A stretch of DNA of 8,097 bases, taken from NCBI GenBank assembly GCA_902473545.1, contig CABRSG010000103.1, positions 1-8,097 of the forward strand, written 5' to 3'. This DNA is from an uncultured Lachnospiraceae bacterium (lineage in GTDB: Bacteria; Bacillota; Clostridia; Lachnospirales; Lachnospiraceae). A program made the translations under genes and the position numbers. The notes beneath the pieces are model-generated. The model saw only the letters and a program-made list of their open reading frames with translations, did no database searches and was not told the DNA's origin. Within the stretch, counting starts at the first letter, position 1, and each line of letters starts with the position of its first letter. Below are positions 1 through 6,341 of this stretch, piece by piece.

Positions 1-541
1 GGAAAAAATGATTCCCGCCTGCGACCTCTCCGAGCAGATCAGCCTCGCTTCCAAAGAGGCCTCCGGCACGGGAAATATGAAATTTATGCTGAACGGTGCG
101 CTTACGCTCGGCACGATGGACGGCGCCAATGTGGAGATCGCAGAGCGTGTGGGAAATGAAAATATCTATATCTTCGGTCAGAGCAGCAAGCAGGTTATCG
201 ACCGCTACGCAAAGGGCGATTACTGCGCGCACGACTGGTATGAGAGTGATCCGAACCTCCGCCGCGCGATCGATTTTCTGTGCAGCCCCGAAATGAAGAA
301 GGCAGGACATGAAGAAAATCTGTCCCGCCTGCAGAATGAACTAATCTGGAAAGACTGGTTTCAGACGCTGCCCGACTTCAACGCCTATCTGGTACGCAAA
401 AGCCAGGCAATGATGGATTACGCCGCAAGCCCGGAAAACTGGAGCAAAAAAGCGCTTGTCAATATCGCAAAGGCCGGCTTCTTCTCCTCCGACCGCACAA
501 TTGCGGAATATAACCGCGACATCTGGCACCTGGGAGAGTAA
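1..541 (+). CDS. glgP: Glycogen/maltodextrin phosphorylase, C-terminal fragment (5' end outside window)
   Basis: This is a GT35 alpha-glucan phosphorylase, which removes glucose from non-reducing ends of alpha-1,4 chains as glucose-1-phosphate using pyridoxal phosphate. The reading frame is open from base 2, so the gene enters from the left and the ATG at 8 is an internal Met; about 180 of a usual ~750-850 codons are visible. Counting that Met as 1, the family's PLP-site signature EASGTGNMKF lies at residues 17-26, with Lys25 the expected Schiff-base lysine. It is followed by the conserved LNGALTLGTMDGANVEI segment and a typical C-terminal tail rich in aromatic residues that ends in DIWHLGE. 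The usual PAADLSEQ motif reads PACDLSEQ, a minor change. The gene converges on the minus-strand debranching operon. Family assignment is firm; preference for glycogen or for maltodextrin cannot be read from this part. Confidence 0.96.
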   Translation, partial: EKMIPACDLSEQISLASKEASGTGNMKFMLNGALTLGTMDGANVEIAERVGNENIYIFGQSSKQVIDRYAKGDYCAHDWYESDPNLRRAIDFLCSPEMKKAGHEENLSRLQNELIWKDWFQTLPDFNAYLVRKSQAMMDYAASPENWSKKALVNIAKAGFFSSDRTIAEYNRDIWHLGE

Positions 542-638
542 CCTACAGAACCTGCCACCGGCAGCTCCCTTCGGATGCAGGGCAACAAATAAGAGCCGCC
601 GGACCTACCGGCTCCGGCTGACTGCGCGGTCTGCTATC
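542..638. other. Convergent intergenic region between phosphorylase and GH127 gene
   Basis: This 97-bp spacer separates the two convergent stop codons and has no coding potential that I can support. It contains two short GC-rich inverted repeats. One is a 5-bp perfect stem CTGCC-ACC-GGCAG at 552-564, close behind the phosphorylase stop but without a following T tract on the plus strand. The other, at 593-614, is listed separately as a terminator candidate. Confidence 0.7.
584..614 (-). terminator. Candidate intrinsic terminator of the minus-strand operon
   Basis: Read on the minus strand, GAGCCG (614-609) and CGGCTC (598-593) form a 6-bp stem around a 10-nt loop. The tract TTATTTGTT (592-584) follows directly. 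It starts 24 bp after the GH127 stop codon, where the operon should end. An alternative pairing, GCCGGA with TCCGGC, is possible in the same segment. The T tract is interrupted and the loop is large, so this is a moderate candidate. On the plus strand no T tract follows the hairpin. Confidence 0.45.
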
Positions 639-2576
639 TTACGCTAATTCATGCATCCACACACGCATCTGGTTTTCTCCTCTGTTCGCCCATGTGTAGT
701 AGGGAATTGCCGTGAGAACCGCTTTTTCCTTTGCCGGGCGTTCCTCGCTATACAGCGCGTCCGTGCCCTTCATCCGGTAGCCGTCCATTTTCAGCAGCAT
801 GTTTCCCGCCAGCACGCCTTCTTCGCACCAGACTGCCTCCGGATCTGCCGTCTCCGGGATCCGCAGACTCTGGACATCCATTCCGTTGTCGACCCCCTCG
901 AAGCAGTAAACGATCGGTCCGCGCATGAGCGCCACGCAGCCTGCATCGTCCCGCACCTTCTGGTTGGCAAATACTTTTCTGACCGGCATATCAAACAGCA
1001 CCTCCACCCGGTCGCCCTCCTTCCAGGCGCGCTCCAGGTACAGATAGCCCTTCTTTAAATATGTCTCCACGTCGACTGCTTCTCCGTTTACCTTCACGAT
1101 CGTGCCCTTATCCTTTGGCTTTACATAGCCCGGGATGTGGATCGCCAGGGTGAATTCCGTCTCCTTCGGGGAAATCTGATAAACGACCTTTCCCTCCCAC
1201 GGATAGCTACTTTCCACGGAAATCCTCGCCTTTTTCAGATCCGCCTCCTGTCCGATCAGCAAGTGGGAGTAAACGGTATCCGCGCTCTCGCTCCACGTAT
1301 AGGACGCAAGGGACGTCACCAGGCGAACCAGATTCGTCGGACAGCAGGCGCATTCGTACCAGCCCGGACGTTCCGGCAGCGCATGACGGTACCCGAAAAT
1401 CTTTCCGGAAACGCCCGGCTGGATTTCCAGCGGATTTACATAGAAGTAGCGCTTTCCGTCAAGCTGGATACCGCTGATGGTGCCGTTGTAAAGCTCCCGC
1501 TCCATAATATCCGCATACGCTCCGTCCGCCTCGATCTCCAGCATCTGCTTTGCAAAAAATACCATTGCGATCGACGCGCAGGTTTCCGCATACGCCATAT
1601 CGTTCGGCAAGTCGTAGTCCTCCGAAAATGCTTCTCCCTCCATTGTAGAGCCGATGCCTCCGGTGATATACATCCGCTGGTTTACAATGTTGTTCCAGAG
1701 TGTGCGACATGCCCGATACAGTCGTTCGTCGCCGTCCTCTCCTGCCAGATCCGCCATCGCCGTATACATATAAACCGCGCGCACTGCATGTCCGACCGCT
1801 TTATCCTGCTCATAGATCGGTTTATACGTCTGCGCGTATTTCGTATCCAGCGGATCAAGCGTGTACTGTCCCCAGTGCCGCCAGCCTCTTTTCACCTTTT
1901 CCTCATAGAAATAATCCGGATTTTTTCCGCGCTCCCCCAGGAAGAACCGCGCCATTTTCTTATATTTTTCTTTTCCGGTCGCGCGGTAGAGCTTCATCAG
2001 ACCGATCTCCACCTCCTGGTGTCCCGGTATACCGCGCTCCTTATCCTCACCGAAGCGGCTGATGATGTGATCCGCCATCCGCTCCATAACGTGAAGGAGC
2101 TTTGTCTTTCCGGTAGCCTGGTAATATGCCACCGCCGCCTCCATCATATGTCCCGCGCAGTAAAGCTCGTGGCATTCCTCCAGGTTCTGCCAGCGGTGCT
2201 CCGGCTCCTTGATGGTAAAGTAGGTATTCAGATAGCCGTCCTCCTGCTGAGCCTGTGCAATGATCTCGATCATCTCATCAGCGCGCTTTTCCAGCCCGGC
2301 GTCCGGCTTTACCGTCAGCGAGTAAGCGACGCCCTCCAGCCATTTCGCCACATCGCTGTCCTGGAATACCATCCCGTAAAATTCTCCCTCGCTAAGCCCG
2401 GCGGCAATACGAAAGTTTTCAATGGCATGACTTTTTGCGACGCCCTCCACCTCGTCGTTCAGAACCTTTTCCTGAAACGGAATCACGACGTCGATCATCC
2501 GCTTCTGCATTCCGGACCAGAAGCCGTCCCTGATCTGTACCTGTTTTACGGTAACTTCATTTCCCGCTTTTTTCAT
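639..2576 (-). CDS. GH127 beta-L-arabinofuranosidase-type glycoside hydrolase
   Basis: This 645-residue protein matches the GH127 family (formerly DUF1680). The characterised member HypBA1 of Bifidobacterium longum, ~658 residues, releases L-arabinose from beta-1,2-linked arabinofuranosyl disaccharides. From memory of HypBA1 the two are collinear end to end: KSHAIENF and GMVFQDSD near residues 48-75, GGIGSTMEGEAF at 306-317, AETCAS at 330-335, YECACCPTN at 407-415, MRGPIVYC at 551-558 and PYYTWANR at 625-632. By this alignment Cys411 is the catalytic nucleophile and Glu315 the acid/base. Zn ligands are Glu331, Cys333, Cys411 and Cys412, and conserved active-site histidines are His136, His186 and His263. 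All are present, so the enzyme should be active. There is no signal peptide, so it is probably cytoplasmic. It is the last gene of the operon, 18 bp after the alpha-glucosidase. GH127 also contains a hydrolase acting on aceric acid residues of rhamnogalacturonan II, so the exact substrate is inferred. Confidence 0.92.
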   Translation of the reverse strand: MKKAGNEVTVKQVQIRDGFWSGMQKRMIDVVIPFQEKVLNDEVEGVAKSHAIENFRIAAGLSEGEFYGMVFQDSDVAKWLEGVAYSLTVKPDAGLEKRADEMIEIIAQAQQEDGYLNTYFTIKEPEHRWQNLEECHELYCAGHMMEAAVAYYQATGKTKLLHVMERMADHIISRFGEDKERGIPGHQEVEIGLMKLYRATGKEKYKKMARFFLGERGKNPDYFYEEKVKRGWRHWGQYTLDPLDTKYAQTYKPIYEQDKAVGHAVRAVYMYTAMADLAGEDGDERLYRACRTLWNNIVNQRMYITGGIGSTMEGEAFSEDYDLPNDMAYAETCASIAMVFFAKQMLEIEADGAYADIMERELYNGTISGIQLDGKRYFYVNPLEIQPGVSGKIFGYRHALPERPGWYECACCPTNLVRLVTSLASYTWSESADTVYSHLLIGQEADLKKARISVESSYPWEGKVVYQISPKETEFTLAIHIPGYVKPKDKGTIVKVNGEAVDVETYLKKGYLYLERAWKEGDRVEVLFDMPVRKVFANQKVRDDAGCVALMRGPIVYCFEGVDNGMDVQSLRIPETADPEAVWCEEGVLAGNMLLKMDGYRMKGTDALYSEERPAKEKAVLTAIPYYTWANRGENQMRVWMHELA

Positions 2577-2585
2577 CCTTGCTGT

Positions 2586-2591
2586 CTCCCT
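2586..2591 (-). promoter_or_regulatory. Ribosome binding site of the GH127 gene
   Basis: AGGGAG lies 9 nt upstream of the ATG at 2576, inside the 18-bp gap after the preceding stop codon. It supports this start. It also indicates independent initiation rather than strict translational coupling. Confidence 0.75.
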
Positions 2592-2594
2592 GTT

Positions 2595-4235
2595 TTAGCA
2601 TTCACCTTTTTTCAGCATCATTACCGCCTCGTACGGGCACAGCTCCCCCTCCGACAACGGCTCCGCGTAATTGTGGATAAGCGTCCTGGCATCCTTCCAC
2701 TCCCCGGGCAGGCTGCATTTTACCGTCTCGCCGGTGAAGTTTGCGTACACCAGCAGCTTTGCGTTTTCATTGGTTCTGGTGTAGGCGAAGATCTGTTCGT
2801 CGTCCGGCATCAACAGCTCAAACCTGCCGTCCACCAGCACGTTCAGCTCTTTTCTGAGCGCGATCAGCTTCTGGTAATAGTAGAAAACGGACGCCGGATC
2901 TTTGCGCGCTTCTTCCACATTAATCGCCGTATAATTTGGATTTACTCCAATCCACGGCTCTCCCTCGGTGAAACCGGCGTTCTTTTCGCTATTCCACTGC
3001 ATCGGCGTGCGGGCGTTGTCCCTGCCGCGCGCGTAGATGGACGCCATCACATCCTCCTCGGAATAACCAGCGGCGATGCGTTCATGATACATATTGATCA
3101 GTTCGATATCACGGTAGTATGTGATATCCGGGAAATTCACATTTGTCATGCCCAGCTCCTCGCCCTGGTAGACAAACGGCGTTCCCTGCATTCCGTGAAG
3201 CACCGTTGCCAGCATTTTGGCAGATTCCACCCGGTATTTACCGTCGTCTCCCCAGCGCGAGACGATGCGCGGAAGATCGTGGTTATCCCAGAAAAGACTG
3301 TTCCAGCCGCATCCGTATAGTTCGTTCTGCCATTTCGCCAGCGTCTTTTTGAGCGCCGTAAGAGAGAGCGGCATCATATCCCACTTTTCTTTGCCCGGCT
3401 GCTGGTCAAGCAAAATATGCTCAAACTGGAACACCATCGAAAGCTCGCTGCCGTCCGGTGCGCTGTACAGCTTTCCGCCCTCCGGGTCCGCGCTCCACGC
3501 CTCCCCGACGGTAAGAAGATCGCCCTTCTGGAAGGTCTCACGGCTCAGCTCCTTCAGATATTCGTGAAGCTTTGGTCCGTTGCCGGTAATCATGCGGTCC
3601 GGCTCCTTGCCGACCAGATCGATCACATCCAGACGGAAGCCGCCCACGCCCTTGTCCATCCACCAGAGGATCATGTCGTAAAGCTCGCGCCGCAGCTTCG
3701 GATTCTCCCAGTTCAGATCCGGCTGCTTTACCGAAAACTGGTGCAGATAATATTGTCCGACCTCCGGCACCCACTCCCATGCGGAGCCGCCGAAGGCTGC
3801 CTTCAGATCGTTTGGCAGCACACCTTCCGCACCGTCGCGCCACACATAATAATCGTGATAAGGATTTTCCCTGCTCTTCTTCGCCTCCAGGAACCATGGG
3901 TGTTCATCTGAGGAATGGTTTAATACCATGTCCAGAATGATGCGGATACCGCGCTTTTTCGCCTCCGCTATCAGCTCCTCCATATCCGCCAGCTTTCCGA
4001 AAATGGGATCAATGTCCCGGTAATCCGAGATATCGTATCCGCAGTCATCCTGCGGAGACCGAAACACCGGTGAGAGCCAGATCGCATCGATACCAAGCTC
4101 CGCCAGATAGTCAAGCCTCCGGATAATTCCCTGCAGATCCCCGATACCGTCCCCATTGCTGTCCTGAAAGCTTCTCGGATAAATCTGGTACACCACTGCA
4201 TTTTTCCACCACTGCGTTTTCATTTCATTCACCAT
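2595..4235 (-). CDS. GH13 alpha-glucosidase, oligo-1,6-glucosidase type
   Basis: This 546-residue enzyme belongs to GH13, most like subfamily 31 (oligo-1,6-glucosidase, dextran glucosidase, trehalose-6-phosphate hydrolase). It should release glucose from non-reducing ends of short alpha-glucosides in the cytoplasm; no signal peptide is visible. The N-terminal WWKNAVVYQIYPRSF and the Ca-binding-type loop DSNGDGIGD (25-33) are typical. Region I is DMVLNH (102-107), region II GFRLDV with nucleophile Asp203, region III VGEAW with acid/base Glu245, and region IV FWDNHD with Asp320. The barrel runs to about residue 478 and a small beta domain closes the protein. Val204, directly after the nucleophile, is the residue associated with alpha-1,6 preference; Thr there marks alpha-1,4 maltases. 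NHDLPR, rather than NHDQPR, leans towards dextran glucosidase-like members. Start at 4235 is preferred over Met5 because GAGGTG lies 5 nt upstream. Trehalose-6-phosphate hydrolase is possible but less fitting next to pullulanase and debranching enzyme. Confidence 0.93.
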   Translation of the reverse strand: MVNEMKTQWWKNAVVYQIYPRSFQDSNGDGIGDLQGIIRRLDYLAELGIDAIWLSPVFRSPQDDCGYDISDYRDIDPIFGKLADMEELIAEAKKRGIRIILDMVLNHSSDEHPWFLEAKKSRENPYHDYYVWRDGAEGVLPNDLKAAFGGSAWEWVPEVGQYYLHQFSVKQPDLNWENPKLRRELYDMILWWMDKGVGGFRLDVIDLVGKEPDRMITGNGPKLHEYLKELSRETFQKGDLLTVGEAWSADPEGGKLYSAPDGSELSMVFQFEHILLDQQPGKEKWDMMPLSLTALKKTLAKWQNELYGCGWNSLFWDNHDLPRIVSRWGDDGKYRVESAKMLATVLHGMQGTPFVYQGEELGMTNVNFPDITYYRDIELINMYHERIAAGYSEEDVMASIYARGRDNARTPMQWNSEKNAGFTEGEPWIGVNPNYTAINVEEARKDPASVFYYYQKLIALRKELNVLVDGRFELLMPDDEQIFAYTRTNENAKLLVYANFTGETVKCSLPGEWKDARTLIHNYAEPLSEGELCPYEAVMMLKKGEC

Positions 4236-4240
4236 TGCCG

Positions 4241-4246
4241 CACCTC
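4241..4246 (-). promoter_or_regulatory. Ribosome binding site of the GH13 alpha-glucosidase gene
   Basis: GAGGTG sits 5 nt upstream of the ATG at 4235 and decides between this start and the Met four codons downstream, which has no such site. On the mRNA it is preceded by an A-rich stretch (4247-4260), of the kind that often aids ribosome loading. Confidence 0.75.
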
Positions 4247-4275
4247 GTTTTTTCTTTTTTCATATCTGCTGTTTT

Positions 4276-6285
4276 TTATGCGTCATTCTTTTCCTTCTCT
4301 ATCGCCGCATACACTCTGAGCAGCTCGCCCACGCTCCACGCCTGCGCAAAGCACCCTCTGGAAGCGCCCGGATTGCCGCCGTCGTAGATCTCCGGGAGCT
4401 GTCCGATGCAGCCCTCACGCAGCGCGCTCTCCAGCACCTCAAGCTGTTCACACACGCGGTGCTTTGCCGCCTCGCTGTAATCATGCACCTTCAGCCACGC
4501 CAGGTAGTAGCTGCCAAGCGGATATGTCCACACCGTCCCCTGGTGGTACGCCATGTCGCGCTCAAACATACTGCCCCGGTAATACGGATGAAATTCGGGA
4601 TCGTCCTCAGCCAGAGTTCGCAGCCCATAAGGAGTATACAATTTTTCGTATACCATGTCCACAATCTTTTTTTCTTTTTCGCCATCGAGCATCGTAAAGG
4701 GCATCGACACCGCCCAGATCTGGTTGCAGCGAAACTGCCGGTCCGCGTGTGTCCCCGAAATGACATCACGAAGGTATCCCGCATCCTCCAGCCAGAATTT
4801 TTCTGCAAAGGAGCGGCGCACCCTTTCCGCAAGCACACCGTATTGCATATCCGACAGCGCTTCTTTGCATTTGTCCGCCGCCTGCTGCTTTCCGTTGCAC
4901 CCCGCCTCGCCTTTCTTCTCCACGACCGCTTTCAGCCGCTCCATAATGCAGAGCGCGTTATACCAGTAGGCGTTGATTTCGACCGGTTTTCCATGACGCG
5001 GCGTGGGAAGGACGTCGCCTGCACGGACGTCCATCCATGTCACCTGCTGCAGCCCTTCGCCTGCCATGATCAGTCCGTCCGCATCCATATGGATTCCGAA
5101 TGCGGTTCCGCTTCGGTAGCCCTCGATGATGTGCCGCATCACCGGATACAGCCCGCGCACAAAACTCTCGTCCCCTGTCGCCTCATAGTAGAGCCAGACA
5201 CAGTTGATGAACAGAAGTGCCGCGTCCGCCGTATTGTACATCGGCTCATTTCCGCCCTCCGGGAACAGGTTCGGCATCAGTCCGTCCCGCTCGTTCACGG
5301 CAAAGGTGCGCAGAATCTTTTTTGCCGTCTCATACTGCCCGGTTAAAATGCAAAGCCCCGGGAGCGCGATCATAGTGTCCCTTCCCCAGTCCTCAAAAAA
5401 CGGAAAGCCCGCCAGAATCGTATCACCCCCGGTCGATTCCCTTTTTGCGATGAACTGGTCAGCGCTTTTCGAGAGCATCCGCGCACAGGCAGAACGAAAA
5501 CCTGCCTTTTGTTCCAGCCCTGCCCGATACTTTTTCAGATCAGAGATAATTTCTTCCGCCGTATCCGCCGTCTGTTCCATTTCGTAGACAATTTCCAGCG
5601 TCCGCGTCTCCTGCGGCTTTATCTCGCAGGAAATTTCATGATTTGCCTTTACCCGCCCATATTTCCGGCGGCCGTCGCAGGCATCGTAGCGGTAGAAATA
5701 TGTTTCTTCTTTTTCCGGAATTTCCGTCACCTGCCCATTTGTGCGGAAATACAGCGTCATATTATTAGAAGAAACTGCTCCCTCCGAAAATATGAATTTC
5801 TGCGTTTTCTCCGGCTCCACGCCCTTCGGCGTAAACTGAAAAAACGGCGTAACCACCAGTCTGCCCGCCTCGCTTCCGCGGTTGCAGATCTCGTAACGGA
5901 TACCGATGGCGTTCGCTCCCCGCTTCATCCCGATTTCCTTGCGGATTTCCATTCCCCGCACCTGGAACCGCCAGACAGGTGTGTCCTCATAGGTAAAGCC
6001 GGAGAGATAAAGGTAGCCCTCCTCCCAGTGTCCGTCGGCAAATTCCTGACTGGAAATCCAGCAGGCTTCCTCCTCAAACCCCACACGCTCCGAAAGCCGG
6101 TGCAGCATATTATAGCGGTGGTTTGGCGCCTTCGTGCACGCCATCAGAAGCGCGTGGTCACCGCGCGCCGCGGAACCGATCATCGTCGCTGAGGAAAATC
6201 CTCCCAGATAATTTGTCATCAGAAAACAATTTTCCTGCCCGCGCTCTCTTGTACTCCAGTCCTGTTTTCCGTAAATCCATTTCAT
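4276..6285 (-). CDS. Glycogen debranching enzyme / amylo-alpha-1,6-glucosidase (GH133)
   Basis: This 669-residue protein is a stand-alone GH133 debranching enzyme, which hydrolyses single alpha-1,6-linked glucose stubs on glycogen or limit dextrins. It has an N-terminal GDE_N-type beta domain (about 20-235, beginning with FLMTNYLGGFSSATMIGS) and a C-terminal (alpha/alpha)6-barrel GDE_C domain (about 275-660). Barrel motifs are FFEDWGRDTMIALPGL (296-311), MPNLFPEGG (337-345), TWMDVRAGD (416-424), GKPVEINAYWYNAL (432-445), HQGTVWTYPLG (581-591) and PEIYDG (631-636). Asp419 of WMD and Glu632 of PEIYDG are the likely catalytic pair, by analogy with the glucosidase half of eukaryotic debranching enzyme. 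Unlike the ~1500-residue eukaryotic enzyme it has no 4-alpha-glucanotransferase half, as is usual in bacteria and archaea. A hydrophilic Lys/Cys-containing insertion lies at about 454-480. There is no signal peptide. It follows the pullulanase gene by 56 bp and precedes the alpha-glucosidase by 40 bp. Confidence 0.94.
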   Translation of the reverse strand: MKWIYGKQDWSTRERGQENCFLMTNYLGGFSSATMIGSAARGDHALLMACTKAPNHRYNMLHRLSERVGFEEEACWISSQEFADGHWEEGYLYLSGFTYEDTPVWRFQVRGMEIRKEIGMKRGANAIGIRYEICNRGSEAGRLVVTPFFQFTPKGVEPEKTQKFIFSEGAVSSNNMTLYFRTNGQVTEIPEKEETYFYRYDACDGRRKYGRVKANHEISCEIKPQETRTLEIVYEMEQTADTAEEIISDLKKYRAGLEQKAGFRSACARMLSKSADQFIAKRESTGGDTILAGFPFFEDWGRDTMIALPGLCILTGQYETAKKILRTFAVNERDGLMPNLFPEGGNEPMYNTADAALLFINCVWLYYEATGDESFVRGLYPVMRHIIEGYRSGTAFGIHMDADGLIMAGEGLQQVTWMDVRAGDVLPTPRHGKPVEINAYWYNALCIMERLKAVVEKKGEAGCNGKQQAADKCKEALSDMQYGVLAERVRRSFAEKFWLEDAGYLRDVISGTHADRQFRCNQIWAVSMPFTMLDGEKEKKIVDMVYEKLYTPYGLRTLAEDDPEFHPYYRGSMFERDMAYHQGTVWTYPLGSYYLAWLKVHDYSEAAKHRVCEQLEVLESALREGCIGQLPEIYDGGNPGASRGCFAQAWSVGELLRVYAAIEKEKNDA

Positions 6286-6293
6286 GTCCTAAA

Positions 6294-6297
6294 CTCC
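6294..6297 (-). promoter_or_regulatory. Ribosome binding site of the debranching enzyme gene
   Basis: GGAG lies 8 nt upstream of the ATG at 6285. It supports that start, which begins with MKWIYGKQDW, a plausible family N-terminus. Confidence 0.65.
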
Positions 6298-6304
6298 ATC
6301 CGTG

Positions 6305-6328
6305 TTTCCGACACCAATCCGCCGGAAA
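6305..6328. repeat. Short inverted repeat in the pullulanase-debranching enzyme gap
   Basis: TTTCCG (6305-6310) and CGGAAA (6323-6328) form a perfect 6-bp inverted repeat around 12 nt. On the plus strand it is followed by T6-A-T3 (6329-6338), which makes it terminator-like only in the direction antisense to the operon. On the minus strand an A tract precedes it and no T tract follows, so it should not stop operon transcription. It could be an mRNA leader hairpin just before the debranching enzyme ribosome binding site. Only half of the stem pairs are G-C. Confidence 0.35.
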
Positions 6329-6341
6329 TTTTTTATTTCTC

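Noticed and set aside
8..10. ATG at 8 as the start of a short phosphorylase-like gene.
   Set aside because: The frame is open to the left edge (Glu-Lys precede it) and the protein begins in the middle of a conserved phosphorylase region, so it is an internal methionine.
552..564. CTGCC-ACC-GGCAG hairpin as the phosphorylase terminator.
   Set aside because: The stem is only 5 bp and no T tract follows on the plus strand, so it is not supported as an intrinsic terminator.
1137..3320. A 727-codon plus-strand open frame running antisense through the GH127/GH13 junction.
   Set aside because: It lies in the register where its codons are exact reverse complements of the sense codons, so its stops could only arise from sense TTA, CTA or TCA, which these genes use rarely. 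The two sense genes share this phase because their gap is 18 bp. Its translation is low-complexity, rich in His, Arg, Leu and Val, with no recognisable domain, while both opposite-strand genes are intact known families.
4459..6192. Plus-strand open frames of 295 and 227 codons opposite the debranching enzyme gene.
   Set aside because: They are in the same reverse-complement register as the real gene and show no recognisable protein family, so they are codon-usage shadows.
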